A stretch of DNA of 63,674 nucleotides. It comes from Chloroflexi bacterium OHK40 (GTDB lineage: Bacteria > Chloroflexota > Chloroflexia > Chloroflexales > Chloroflexaceae). The notes beneath the pieces are model-generated. The model did not search any database. It was not told the origin of the DNA and saw only the letters and a list, made by a program, of their open reading frames with translations. Each line of letters starts with the position of its first letter. The first letter of the stretch is position 1. The stretch lies in contig SFCB01000166.1 of the NCBI GenBank assembly GCA_004367505.1, positions 1 to 63,674 of the forward strand. Reading direction: 5' to 3'. Both the position numbers and the translations under genes were made by a program. Shown one piece after another: positions 27,266-35,522 of this stretch.

Positions 27266-27307
27266 GGCAGCGGCATGTGGAGCCTCATGCGGCATCCGAT
27301 CGGGGCA

Positions 27308-27352
27308 GCGCCCCACCCTTCTCCGCAGGATCCGTCCGGAGCGGTGGGGCGC
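27308..27352. terminator. Bidirectional terminator-like hairpin
   Basis: A 10-bp perfect stem GCGCCCCACC (27308-27317) / GGTGGGGCGC (27343-27352) has an inner 5-bp stem CTCCG/CGGAG. It lies in the 95-base gap between the convergent kinase and lipoprotein genes. Confidence 0.55.
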
Positions 27353-27360
27353 CGCCTTCG

Positions 27361-28062
27361 CTACCCTCCGCTGGCCAGGCGAATCGTCATCGCGTGGAAC
27401 GTCGTGCCATCACGGCTGCCCTCGACGAACGCCAGCACTCCCTCCTGGAGCGCGGCCCGATCCGCGCTCACCTCATGCTGGTAGCGCGTCTGCGGGTGGA
27501 GGCCGATCTCGATGAGCTCGCCCGTGCTTTGCTGAAGGGTCACACTGCCCTCTCCCACTGCCTGCACCGTGCCCATATAGAGCTGAGGTCGTGAGTCGCC
27601 GGCCGCTGGCCCATCCGAGCCAAGCGGTAGTGTCGCGGGGGCGCCCCCTGGCCCACCGGCCTCCCCGGAGAGTGCCACAAGCGGTCCGGCTGCCCCTCCA
27701 ATCTGTACCAGCGTCGCCCCTGGCTTCCCCTCGCGATCCTCCGCCAGCACCACAACCTGCGCGCCTACCACAAGGTCGGCCGCGCTGGCCATGGCCTGCT
27801 GTCGGATGGCCGTCTCCGCACTGAGCGTGATGGTCACCGAGGTGCCGTCCATCCGTTCCAACACGAGCCTGTCGTCATGGAGCTCCCGCACCACACCATT
27901 GAGAGTCGTGGCGAGATCAGCCAGCCCACCGGGGCCGGTCTGTTGCAGGGCATCCTGGCCGGAAGACCGCGAAGCCGCAGGAGCAGGATCGGCACTGCAG
28001 GCAGCGAGCGCGATCAGCAGGGCGAGCAGTGGGAAGCTTAACGAGAAGGGGTTGATACGCAT
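27361..28062 (-). CDS. DUF5666-like lipoprotein
   Basis: A 233-residue lipoprotein with lipobox LAAC near residue 22 (ALLIALAACSADP). Two OB-like beta repeats occupy about residues 48-105 (NGVVRELHDDRLVLERMDGT) and 158-225 (GTVQAVGEGSVTLQQSTGE). These V.G.V..V....+.L....G..V.V.L strands are typical of DUF5666. It has a GGAGGATC ribosome-binding site. It lies downstream of an ABC export operon on the same strand and is a plausible accessory or substrate sensor of that exporter. Confidence 0.75.
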   Translation of the reverse strand: MRINPFSLSFPLLALLIALAACSADPAPAASRSSGQDALQQTGPGGLADLATTLNGVVRELHDDRLVLERMDGTSVTITLSAETAIRQQAMASAADLVVGAQVVVLAEDREGKPGATLVQIGGAAGPLVALSGEAGGPGGAPATLPLGSDGPAAGDSRPQLYMGTVQAVGEGSVTLQQSTGELIEIGLHPQTRYQHEVSADRAALQEGVLAFVEGSRDGTTFHAMTIRLASGG

Positions 28063-28292
28063 TGTGATCCTCCAGTACTCAATAGAGCCACAACAATCCT
28101 TCACTCGCCTGCGCAGGGGCGCAGCGTGCGGCATCGATGCGGCACCGCACGTGCAACGGGTTCCGTGGGGAGCAACCCTGGCAGGAGCGCGAACAGGGAC
28201 CGCCGTACGGCCACGCAGCGCCGACGTCACAACACAGAGAGGGCTGCTCTATCAGGATGGGCCACCCGCGTGGAGGCCCCACCCGGCAAAGC

Positions 28293-29585
28293 CTACTCGG
28301 CCCGCAGCGCGACGATCGGGTCCAGGCGGGCGGCGCTCCGCGCGGGAGCGATCCCGAAGATCAGGCCGATCAGCACCGCGACCCCTACCGCCAGCACGAC
28401 GGCATCCAGGCCGATAATGACACGGCTCTGGCCACTCGCCTCGACGCCCCGGGCAACCAGCACGCCGAGGGCAAGGCCGGCCAGCCCACCGCCCAGGCTC
28501 AGCAGCAGCGCCTCGATCAGAAACTGGGCGAGGATGTCGGCCTCGCGGGCTCCCAGGGCCTTGCGTAAGCCGATCTCGCGCGTGCGCTCGCGCACCGAGA
28601 CGAGCATGATGTTCATGATCCCGATCCCACCCACGATCAGTGAGATCGAGGCGATGGCTGCGAGATAGATCGTGAGTGAGCGGCGCGACTCGACCAGCGT
28701 GGCGATCAGATCCTGCTGGCTGTAGATGGTAAAGCTCTGCTCGCCGCGCCGCCGTTCCGCCAGCGTCGCGCGCACCTCGGCCCGCGCCCGCTCCAGGCGC
28801 TCCTGGTCGTGGGCTTGTACGGCGATCGCGTCGATCACCGTTTCGCCGCCGGGGGTGCGCTCGGCACCGAAGAGAATCCGTTGCGCCGTGCTCAGCGGAA
28901 CGAGCAGACTGTCATCGATCGAGGCGAAGGTGCCACCGCTGGCCGCCAGCACCCCGATCACGGTGAGCCGCTCGCCCGCAACCCGGACGGTCTGGCCCAC
29001 TGCATCCTCCGCCCCGAAGAGTGTGCGCGCGAGCTCGGCTCCGAGCACGGCCACCCGCGCCCCCCTGCGCTGCTGCTGAGCGCTGATGAACTGTCCCGCC
29101 ACCAGCACGCTGTCGTGGGCCTCGGCATAAGCTGGGGTGACGCCGTAGACGCGAACCGAGGTACTGACGCGGCCCCGGGACACATCGGCAAAGCTGCTGT
29201 ACTCCGGCGAAACGTGGGCCACCGATGGGGCGCGGCGCTGATCGGCGAGGGCCTCGGCGTCTTCCTCCGTCAGCTTGCCACCGGCCCCATCGGCGCTGAA
29301 GCCGCCCTCGCCGATGGCGCCCGGCACCACGGTGAGAAGGTTGGCGCCGTTGGCGCTGAGCCGCTCGGTGATCTCGGCCTGCGCGCCCCGGCCCAGCGCG
29401 ATGAGCGCCACCACTGCGGCCACGCCGATGATCACGCCCAGGGCGGTAAGCCCGCTGCGGAGCCGGTTGGTCGCCAGGGCGACCAGAGCGATGCGCAGGG
29501 TTTCCTCTGGCCGGATCGTGTCACGAGCCCGTGGGCGACGCCTCCCGGGCGGCACGGGACGGGCGGCGGCGTCAAGCTCCAGCAC
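28293..29585 (-). CDS. MacB/FtsX-family ABC transporter permease
   Basis: A 430-residue permease. TM1 (about residues 38-60, RSGLTALGVIIGVAAVV) is followed by a MacB periplasmic core domain (about 65-270), then three C-terminal membrane segments with the FtsX motif GIMNIMLVSVRERTREIGLRKALGA. It works with the ABC ATPase whose gene overlaps by 14 bases and the membrane-fusion protein upstream, forming a tripartite-like export or mechanotransmission complex. The first about 25 residues, Arg/Pro-rich, may not be translated. Confidence 0.93.
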   Translation of the reverse strand: MLELDAAARPVPPGRRRPRARDTIRPEETLRIALVALATNRLRSGLTALGVIIGVAAVVALIALGRGAQAEITERLSANGANLLTVVPGAIGEGGFSADGAGGKLTEEDAEALADQRRAPSVAHVSPEYSSFADVSRGRVSTSVRVYGVTPAYAEAHDSVLVAGQFISAQQQRRGARVAVLGAELARTLFGAEDAVGQTVRVAGERLTVIGVLAASGGTFASIDDSLLVPLSTAQRILFGAERTPGGETVIDAIAVQAHDQERLERARAEVRATLAERRRGEQSFTIYSQQDLIATLVESRRSLTIYLAAIASISLIVGGIGIMNIMLVSVRERTREIGLRKALGAREADILAQFLIEALLLSLGGGLAGLALGVLVARGVEASGQSRVIIGLDAVVLAVGVAVLIGLIFGIAPARSAARLDPIVALRAE

Positions 29586-30285
29586 GGCTGGCCTCCCGAC
29601 TCACTGGCCGATCCTCCACTAGCAGCCCGTCGCGGATCGTCAGCATACGCTCGGCCCGCAGCGCCACCTCGAGCTCGTGGGTTACCACCACCAGGGTGTG
29701 GCCCGCTGCGTGGAGCCGCTCGAAGAGCGCCAGCAACTCCCCGGTCGCCTGCGAGTCGAGGTTACCGGTTGGCTCGTCGGCCAGGAGCAGCGCCGGACTG
29801 CGAACGAGCGCGCGGGCGATGGCCACCCGCTGCTGCTGGCCCCCGGAGAGGGCGTTGGGGCGATGACGAAGGCGATCGCCGAGCCCCACCATCTCCAGAG
29901 CGGCGATGGCGCGCTCACGCCGCTCGGCTCCCGCCGGCCAGCCCTGGTACACCAGCGCCAGCTCAACATTCTCAAGCGCGCTCAAGCGGGGCAGCAGATG
30001 AAACTGCTGGAAGATGAAGCCGATCTTGTGGCGACGCACGGCAGCCAGCCCGTCGGCGTTGAGGTGCTCGATCGCGACGCCGTCCAGTTGGTAGCTGCCG
30101 GCGCTAGGCGTATCGAGGCAGCCGAGCATCGTCATCAGGGTACTCTTGCCGGAGCCCGAAGGCCCGGTGATCGCCACAAAGCTGCCGCGTGGGATCGTCA
30201 GGGTTATGCCACGCAAAGCCAGTACCACACCACCACCCATCGGGTAGGCGCGCGTGAGGTTCTGCACCTCGATGATGGGATTCAT
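29572..30285 (-). CDS. ABC transporter ATPase (LolD/MacB type)
   Basis: A 237-residue ATPase with Walker A GPSGSGKST, Q-loop FIFQQFHLLPRL, signature LSGGQQQRVAIARAL, Walker B LLLADEPTGNLD and switch VVVTHE. The start at 30285 (MNPIIEVQNLTRAYP) has GAGGA seven bases upstream. Alternatives are the ATG at 30291 and a GTG at 30306 that overlaps the fusion-protein stop. The downstream permease overlaps its 3-prime end, indicating translational coupling. Confidence 0.93.
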   Translation of the reverse strand: MNPIIEVQNLTRAYPMGGGVVLALRGITLTIPRGSFVAITGPSGSGKSTLMTMLGCLDTPSAGSYQLDGVAIEHLNADGLAAVRRHKIGFIFQQFHLLPRLSALENVELALVYQGWPAGAERRERAIAALEMVGLGDRLRHRPNALSGGQQQRVAIARALVRSPALLLADEPTGNLDSQATGELLALFERLHAAGHTLVVVTHELEVALRAERMLTIRDGLLVEDRPVSREASRAGA

Positions 30286-30302
30286 GCGCATTCCTCGTCT
30301 GC

Positions 30303-32171
30303 TCACGGGACCCGGATAGGCCGGATAACCGGCGCGCCGGACGGGGGAGCGGCCCCCTCCGGGGCGACGATCAGCACGCTCTCGCTGCTGCCAGCGCTAC
30401 CCGGGTCAACAGATAGCGCTAACTCCACCTCATCGCCCTCGGTGAGGCATTGCTCGCCAGCGGGCAGGCAGCCAAGCACTTCGGTCATCACGCCATCGCT
30501 CAGCCCTGTACGCACCAGCACCTGCTCGGCCTCCTGGGCACCCTGGCGACGCACCCGCAGGCGGTGGATCTCGCCCTCACCCTGGAGCGCGCGGTTTGGT
30601 ACCTGGATGGCGTTCTCGCGGGTGGCCACGGTGATCGCGACATCGCCGGTCATGCCGATCTTGAGCGCGGCATCCTCCGGATCGAAGCGCACCGTCACGG
30701 CGTAGGTCGTCAGGTTGCCGTTCTGCTCACCTACCTGCGCGACCGTGGCAACCTCACCGGCGAACACGCGGCCCGGCAGCGCCTCGAAGCTCACCTCGGC
30801 GGGCTGGCCCACAGCTACCTGTTGCACGTCGTACTCGCTGAGCTCGATGGTCACCTCGAGCGCGCGCCCATCGATCACGGTCAGAATCGGGGCTCCGGCG
30901 TTCACCTGGTCGCCCTCATCGACCGTCACCTCGGCGATGATCCCGGCAAAGGGGGCCCGCAACACGGCGCCATCAAGGTCAGCGCGGGCCGCCTCCAGGT
31001 TCAGGCGAGCCTGGGCGAGCTCGGCCTCGGCGGCGGCCACGGTTGAGGGCGCGGCAGGGGCACGGAGGCTGTCGCGTCGGGCTTGCGCCTGGGCGAGGGC
31101 GGCCTCTGCGGCTGCGATCTCTGCGGGTGTTCCGCCCTGGCGCAAGCGGGCGAGATCGGCGTTGGCCCGGTCCACCCTGGCGCGAGCCTCGGCCACCTCC
31201 CGGGTATCGGGCGTGCGTAGAGCGGCGAGCCGCGCCTCAGCCTCGGCCAGATCGGCCTCAGCGCGCCGGAGATCGGCGATCTCCCGGGCGACGGCGCTCT
31301 CATAAGCGGCACGGGCCTGCTGGAGCCGGCTCTGGGCGTCCTGCTCCTCGCGCACGGCCTGGTCATAGTCACGTTTCAGCTCATCGAAGCGCGGCGAGTA
31401 AGCCCCGGCCTGTTGCCACCGCCAGTACTGGTCGCTCACCGCTTGCTGAGCGGCCCGCACCGCGTTGGCAGCCTGCGCCACATCGGCCTCGGCGGCAAGC
31501 TTCGCCGCCGAGCGCTCGGCACGAGTCGCCTCCAGTTGCTCGCGCGCGCGCGTCACATCGGCCTCCGCCGCAGCAAGATCGCCCACCGGCGGGCTCAGCA
31601 GCGCATCAAGGCGTGCCCGGGCCGCCTGGAGATCCGCCTCGGCGCCCAGGATCTCGGCTGGTTTCGCCGTACCCGCCCTGGCCTGCTGGAGCTGGGCCTG
31701 AGCCGCGGCAACGGCAGCCTCGGCCTCGGCGAGCTCGGCAGGACGCGACTCGCCATCACGGACAGCCGCAAGCGCCGCCTCGGCCCGAGCCAGATCCACC
31801 TCGGCCCGGGCCACCGCCCGGCGGAGAACGGTGGTATCGAGGCGCGCAAGCGGCGCGCCTGCCTCCACACGCTCTCCGGGGCCAACGAGGAGCTCGGCCA
31901 CGCTGCCCCCACTCCCGAAGGCCAGATCACGACGACGGGCCGGCTGCACGCTGCCGCTGCTGGTAACGGTGACCGTAAGATTACCCCAGCGCACCGGCTC
32001 AGTGGCAGGCGCGGGAGCAATCGCCGCGCGGCTGCTGAACTGCACATAGGCCAGAGCACCAGCCCCCAGCGCCAGCGCCAGCACGACTGAGAGGGCAACC
32101 TGAGGCCCCCGGCGGTACGTGGCACGATGGTCGCGTTGCCCGAGCGCGTCGGGGAGCACTGACTCACGCAT
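30303..32171 (-). CDS. Membrane-fusion (HlyD/MacA-like) protein with very long coiled coil
   Basis: A 622-residue periplasmic adaptor. One N-terminal membrane anchor (about residues 26-48) and a biotinyl-lipoyl half-motif (SGSVQPARRRDLAFG) precede an unusually long alanine/glutamate-rich helical hairpin (about 100-400, many LAxAEAAL repeats). The second lipoyl half (APFAGIIAEVTVDEGDQV), beta barrel and membrane-proximal domains follow. Typical MacA hairpins are shorter, so this should reach further or form a longer tube. Start at 32171 has an AGGAGAA ribosome-binding site; it is the first gene of the export operon. Confidence 0.9.
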   Translation of the reverse strand: MRESVLPDALGQRDHRATYRRGPQVALSVVLALALGAGALAYVQFSSRAAIAPAPATEPVRWGNLTVTVTSSGSVQPARRRDLAFGSGGSVAELLVGPGERVEAGAPLARLDTTVLRRAVARAEVDLARAEAALAAVRDGESRPAELAEAEAAVAAAQAQLQQARAGTAKPAEILGAEADLQAARARLDALLSPPVGDLAAAEADVTRAREQLEATRAERSAAKLAAEADVAQAANAVRAAQQAVSDQYWRWQQAGAYSPRFDELKRDYDQAVREEQDAQSRLQQARAAYESAVAREIADLRRAEADLAEAEARLAALRTPDTREVAEARARVDRANADLARLRQGGTPAEIAAAEAALAQAQARRDSLRAPAAPSTVAAAEAELAQARLNLEAARADLDGAVLRAPFAGIIAEVTVDEGDQVNAGAPILTVIDGRALEVTIELSEYDVQQVAVGQPAEVSFEALPGRVFAGEVATVAQVGEQNGNLTTYAVTVRFDPEDAALKIGMTGDVAITVATRENAIQVPNRALQGEGEIHRLRVRRQGAQEAEQVLVRTGLSDGVMTEVLGCLPAGEQCLTEGDEVELALSVDPGSAGSSESVLIVAPEGAAPPSGAPVIRPIRVP

Positions 32172-32222
32172 AGGTTCTCCTGCTAACGTCCCGGTAGCGT
32201 ATCTTCGCGGCCCGCCGTCACA

Positions 32223-32257
32223 CACCCTGGGGAGGCCGAAGGCCGTCGCCAGGGGTG
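32223..32257 (-). terminator. Attenuator-like hairpin between response regulator and export operon
   Basis: CACCCTGG pairs with CCAGGGGTG (one bulge) around an inner GGCC-gaa-GGCC stem, about 50 bases before the fusion-protein start on the minus strand, within the 218-base gap after the regulator gene. It may limit read-through from the regulator. Confidence 0.4.
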
Positions 32258-32389
32258 CTGAACGCCACGACAGGGGTGAGACGCCACCGGCGCTCCATCA
32301 CATCTGCTCGCCCTGCCCGGTGGCAGGACAACCCGATGCTAGCAGGAGACCGATCAAATCAGCATCAAGGGAATCCAGGGCGCGGAGGC

Positions 32390-33055
32390 TCAAGCACTGC
32401 CGATCATGCGGTACCCCGCGCCAACCACCGTCTCGATCAAGGGGGGCTCGCCGAGCTTGCGGCGCAGCGTGTAGAGCGTCGTCCGCACCGTATTGGTGAA
32501 CGGATCGGCGTGCTCGTCCCACACCTGCTCCAGCAACGCCTCCGCGCTCACGATGGCCCCGCCGGCGAGGATCAGCCGTTCCAGCACCGCAAACTCCTTG
32601 CCGCTCAGGGGGAGGAGCTGGCCGCCGCGGGCCGCCTCGCGACGGGCCGGGTCAAGGATGAGATCGCTCCAGGTCAGCATGGTTCGCGCGGGGAAGCCGG
32701 CGCGACGGCCAAGGGCGCGCACCCGCGCAACGAGCTCGCGAAAGGCGAACGGCTTTGCCAGATAGTCGTCGGCGCCGAGAGTCAGCCCCTCGACCCGCTG
32801 GTCCAGCGTCCCGGCTGCTGTCAGCATCAGAACCCGCGCAGCGGCACCCTGGGATACAAGCGCCCGGCAGACCGCATCGCCGTGCAGAATGGGGAGATCG
32901 CGGTCGAGCACCACCACATCGTAGTTCGTGAGCGCCACCTTTTCGAGGGCGGCCTCACCGTCGCCGGCAATATCAACGGCCATACCCTCACGGCGCAGCC
33001 CACGGGCAATGCTCCTCGCCAGACTTTCCTCATCTTCCACAAGCAGGATGCGCAC
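32390..33055 (-). CDS. OmpR-family response regulator
   Basis: A 221-residue regulator: receiver domain with phosphoacceptor D51 (VVVLDRDLP) and KPF switch Lys (LAKPFAFRELVARV), then a winged-helix OmpR/PhoB domain (about 125-220, ending YTLRRKLGEPPLIETVVGAGYRM, read in two parts). I chose the GTG at 33055 because GGAGGG lies six bases upstream and the receiver strand starts RILLVEDEE. An in-frame ATG at 33076 is the alternative. Its likely targets are the export operon just downstream, and its kinase is probably the one at 26036. Confidence 0.92.
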   Translation of the reverse strand: MRILLVEDEESLARSIARGLRREGMAVDIAGDGEAALEKVALTNYDVVVLDRDLPILHGDAVCRALVSQGAAARVLMLTAAGTLDQRVEGLTLGADDYLAKPFAFRELVARVRALGRRAGFPARTMLTWSDLILDPARREAARGGQLLPLSGKEFAVLERLILAGGAIVSAEALLEQVWDEHADPFTNTVRTTLYTLRRKLGEPPLIETVVGAGYRMIGSA

Positions 33056-33354
33056 AGAAGAGCCCTCCAGTCGTATCATCGCGGGCAAGCGTGCTTCACG
33101 GCGCACAGAGCACCAGAGTTGCCGCGCAGCTACACCGTGCCGGTCTCCCCACTCAGATAGGCCTGCCCTGATATGGATAGTAGCCCGAGCCAGATCAAAA
33201 GCACATCAAACCCCGGGAGGGATCTGAGCACAGGAGATCCGGACTGCCACCTCCCCCTGGCCCCCCCGGTCGCGCCTGCGCCAGGGGCGGCACACCGCCC
33301 GATCAGGGATCGTTCGCGCGCGTCCGAGAACCCATCCCCGCTCCTTCAAGGGCG

Positions 33355-33500
33355 AACCGTTCCGGCGTGTGATTGGCGGTGTGCCGCATCCTGACGAACG
33401 CCGTTCCCCCGCTCCCAGAACGGAAGAGAGGGGACGGAAGGCTTCCCGATGCGGATTCTCCCTCCTCCCCTTGTGGGAGAGGGCCAGGGGGGAAGGGCGA
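33355..33500 (-). repeat. Dispersed repeat family R2, copy 2 (inverted)
   Basis: The 17-mer TGTGCCGCATCCTGACG (33380-33396) is the exact inverse of 225-241, and flanking sequence follows the same order (GGCGTGTGATTGGCGG, CCGTTCCCCCGCTCCC). A CCTCCCCTTGTGGGAGAGGG hairpin lies at the far end. The 33056-33532 gap holds no other recognised feature. Confidence 0.6.
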
Positions 33501-33532
33501 CGGCGCAACAGCCCTGCCCAATCCACGAGCCC

Positions 33533-33561
33533 TTGCACACCACGTACAAATGTGCTATACT
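33533..33561 (+). promoter_or_regulatory. Promoter for the structured-leader gene
   Basis: TTGCAC (33533-33538), 17 bases, TATACT (33556-33561). The predicted start near 33568 gives a leader of about 135 bases before the ATG at 33703. Confidence 0.6.
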
Positions 33562-33563
33562 AC

Positions 33564-33676
33564 AGGTGCTCCTGCGACGCAGGCCGGGCGACAGAGAGGG
33601 GCCTTCGCGGCCCCAGCAACGATCGGGACGAGCACCTACGGACAGTCGGAGTAGACCGGCAGCGGCGCCGCCGGTC
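33564..33676 (+). promoter_or_regulatory. Structured 5-prime leader, possible riboswitch-like element
   Basis: Closing inverted repeat AGGTGCTC (33564-33571)/GAGCACCT (33630-33637) encloses CCTGC-gac-GCAGG (33571-33583) and GGGGCC-ttcgc-GGCCCC (33598-33614). A separate GACCGGC/GCCGGTC stem (33654-33660/33670-33676) lies 12 bases before the AAGGAG ribosome-binding site. The layout is a three-way-junction-like fold. It matches no riboswitch class I know, and the first bases of the closing arm may lie upstream of the transcript start. Confidence 0.4.
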
Positions 33677-33702
33677 GGCGCCACCGGCAAGGAGATCCCC
33701 CC

Positions 33703-34380
33703 ATGGCCACCAGCAGCGAGGCCCGCAGCGTCACGCGCACCTACCGGGCCGCCGTCCGTCTCGGCGAGGACTTCATCACGCTCGAGGAGACGATCACCCT
33801 CCCCCTCGAGGCCACCGACGAGGACGTGCAGCGCGCCGTCGAGCTCGGGTGGCGCATCTACCGCGCCCAGCGTGAGGCTGTCGAGCAGCAGGTTGGCAGC
33901 GTGCGCGAGGCCCAGAGCGCCACGACCATCACCGTGCGCGACCCGGATGCCCCCGCCAGCGACAAGCAGCGCAACTACATCGCCACCTTGCAGGATCAGC
34001 TGAGCTGGACGAATGAGCAGCTGGCGAGCTACGCCGGCGAGCACAGCGTCGACCTCGTGACGATGACGAAGGGCCAGGCCTCCACCTTCATCGATGGGCT
34101 CAAGAAGCTGGCCGAGGAGCGGGCCCGCTACGGCGGCGAGGCCCGCCCCCGCTCCGGAGGCGATCCGCTCGGAGACGGCAGCGGCTCACAGCCGGCCAGC
34201 GAGCGGCAGCTTCAGGCCCTCGCCCGCCTCGCCCAGAGCCGCGCCCTCGACCTGGACGAGGAGGCCGAGCGCCGCTTCGGCGTCGCCAGCGGCGACCTGA
34301 GCGATGAGCAGGCGCGCATGCTCCTCGGCGAATGGCAGCCCCGCCCCGCCCGCGCCACTTCCCGCCGCGGTACACCGTAA
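33703..34380 (+). CDS. Unknown protein with two DUF3072-like modules
   Basis: A 225-residue soluble acidic protein with a good AAGGAG ribosome-binding site. The N-terminal part (1-70) is a beta/alpha unit (RTYRAAVRLGEDFITLEETI ... ATDEDVQRAVELGWRIY). Two related helical modules follow. The first (about 85-140) reads ASDKQRNYIATLQDQLSW ... MTKGQASTFIDGLKKL, and the second (about 166-215) reads ASERQLQALARLAQ ... LSDEQARMLLGEW. The T/S-x-KQ ... L-T-x-x-x-A-S-x-x-I-x-x-L pattern is that of DUF3072 and of many short phage and plasmid proteins. The function is unknown. It is preceded by a long structured leader. Confidence 0.7.
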   Translation: MATSSEARSVTRTYRAAVRLGEDFITLEETITLPLEATDEDVQRAVELGWRIYRAQREAVEQQVGSVREAQSATTITVRDPDAPASDKQRNYIATLQDQLSWTNEQLASYAGEHSVDLVTMTKGQASTFIDGLKKLAEERARYGGEARPRSGGDPLGDGSGSQPASERQLQALARLAQSRALDLDEEAERRFGVASGDLSDEQARMLLGEWQPRPARATSRRGTP

Positions 34381-34394
34381 ACGACAACACCCCA

Positions 34395-34422
34395 CCCCGG
34401 CGGGCCTCGCCACCCGCCGGGG
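34395..34422 (+). terminator. Terminator-like hairpin
   Basis: A perfect 10-bp stem CCCCGGCGGG/CCCGCCGGGG with an 8-base loop, 14 bases after the stop of the preceding gene. No strong U-tract. Confidence 0.6.
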
Positions 34423-34583
34423 TCGCCACAGCTCCCCCCTTCCTCGTAACACCGCCCCGCCCCGGGTGCGGCTTCTTCCCCGGTGCACTGGAGAGAGATA
34501 GCCCTGCCCATGAGCTCATAAAGTGGGGTATCATACCAACAGGGTCCGCCGTGTGGCGAGCCAGTAGCAAACTGTGCCGAGTG

Positions 34584-35243
34584 ATGAGCGACTCGATCAC
34601 CATTCTGGTTGCCGACGACCACACGATGTTCCGCCAGGGCCTGCGCGAGATCCTCGAGCGCAAGGGCGGCTTCCAGGTGGTCGCCGAGGTCAGCGATGGC
34701 CACGCCGCCGTCGAACAGGCCCGCGAGCACCACCCGGCCATCGCCCTCCTCGACATCTCCATGCCGGGCATCACCGGGATCGAGGCAGCTCGCCAGATCG
34801 CCCGTGTGAGCCCCGAGACCCGCACGGTTGTCCTGACCATGCACCGCGACGAGCGCACCGTGCTGGAGGCTCTGCGCGCAGGCGCAAACGCCTACCTGCT
34901 CAAGGACGCCGACGCCAGCGAGCTGATCGAGGCCATCCGCGTGGTTCATCGGGGTGAGGCCGCCCTCGCCGGGAGCGCCGCCGCCCGTGTGCTCGACCTG
35001 CTGCGGCGCGGTGATAGTGCCCCCACCGCCAACGATCTGCTCACGCCCCGCGAGCGCGACATCCTGGCCCTCGTCGCCCAGGGCGACGATAACCGCGCCA
35101 TTGCCCTCAAGCTCAGCCTCTCCGAGAAGACCGTTGGCAACCGTCTCAGCGAGATCTTCCAGAAGCTCGGCGTTAGCAACCGCACCCAGGCCGCCATCGT
35201 GGCCGTGCAGCGTGGCCTCGTTCCCCCGCCCGAGATGTCCTGA
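34584..35243 (+). CDS. Orphan NarL/LuxR-family response regulator
   Basis: A 219-residue regulator starting MSDSITILVADDHTMFRQGL. Receiver with DD at 11-12, phosphoacceptor D57 (IALLDISMP), Thr in VVLTMH and Lys in AYLLKDAD. The C-terminal LuxR HTH reads LTPRERDILALVAQGDDNRAI ... TVGNRLSEIFQKLGV. The HTH recognition segment has VGNRLS in place of the common VKNHVS, which may reflect altered DNA specificity. No kinase is adjacent. The frame extends upstream, but through the terminator hairpin. Confidence 0.93.
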   Translation: MSDSITILVADDHTMFRQGLREILERKGGFQVVAEVSDGHAAVEQAREHHPAIALLDISMPGITGIEAARQIARVSPETRTVVLTMHRDERTVLEALRAGANAYLLKDADASELIEAIRVVHRGEAALAGSAAARVLDLLRRGDSAPTANDLLTPRERDILALVAQGDDNRAIALKLSLSEKTVGNRLSEIFQKLGVSNRTQAAIVAVQRGLVPPPEMS

Positions 35244-35522
35244 CGCTCACGCTTCGGCCGGGGCAGCATACGGGATTCTTTCCCGACGAGCGCGGGAAAC
35301 CGCGCTCTTCTGCTGCGGCACGCCATGCCCTATACTCAAAGCAACAGATGGTGGCCCGGCGCGGGCTCTGGCGTGACAGAAGCCCCCTCGCGCCGGGGCC
35401 ACGGCTGAAGTCTGTTGACGTAGTTGCACGGGGCCATGGCCCCGCCTTGTCCGATCTGCTCTCCGCCTCCAGCAGCGCGCGATACGACCCGAGCGCTCAA
35501 AAAGGTGGTGAGCCGTTATCCA

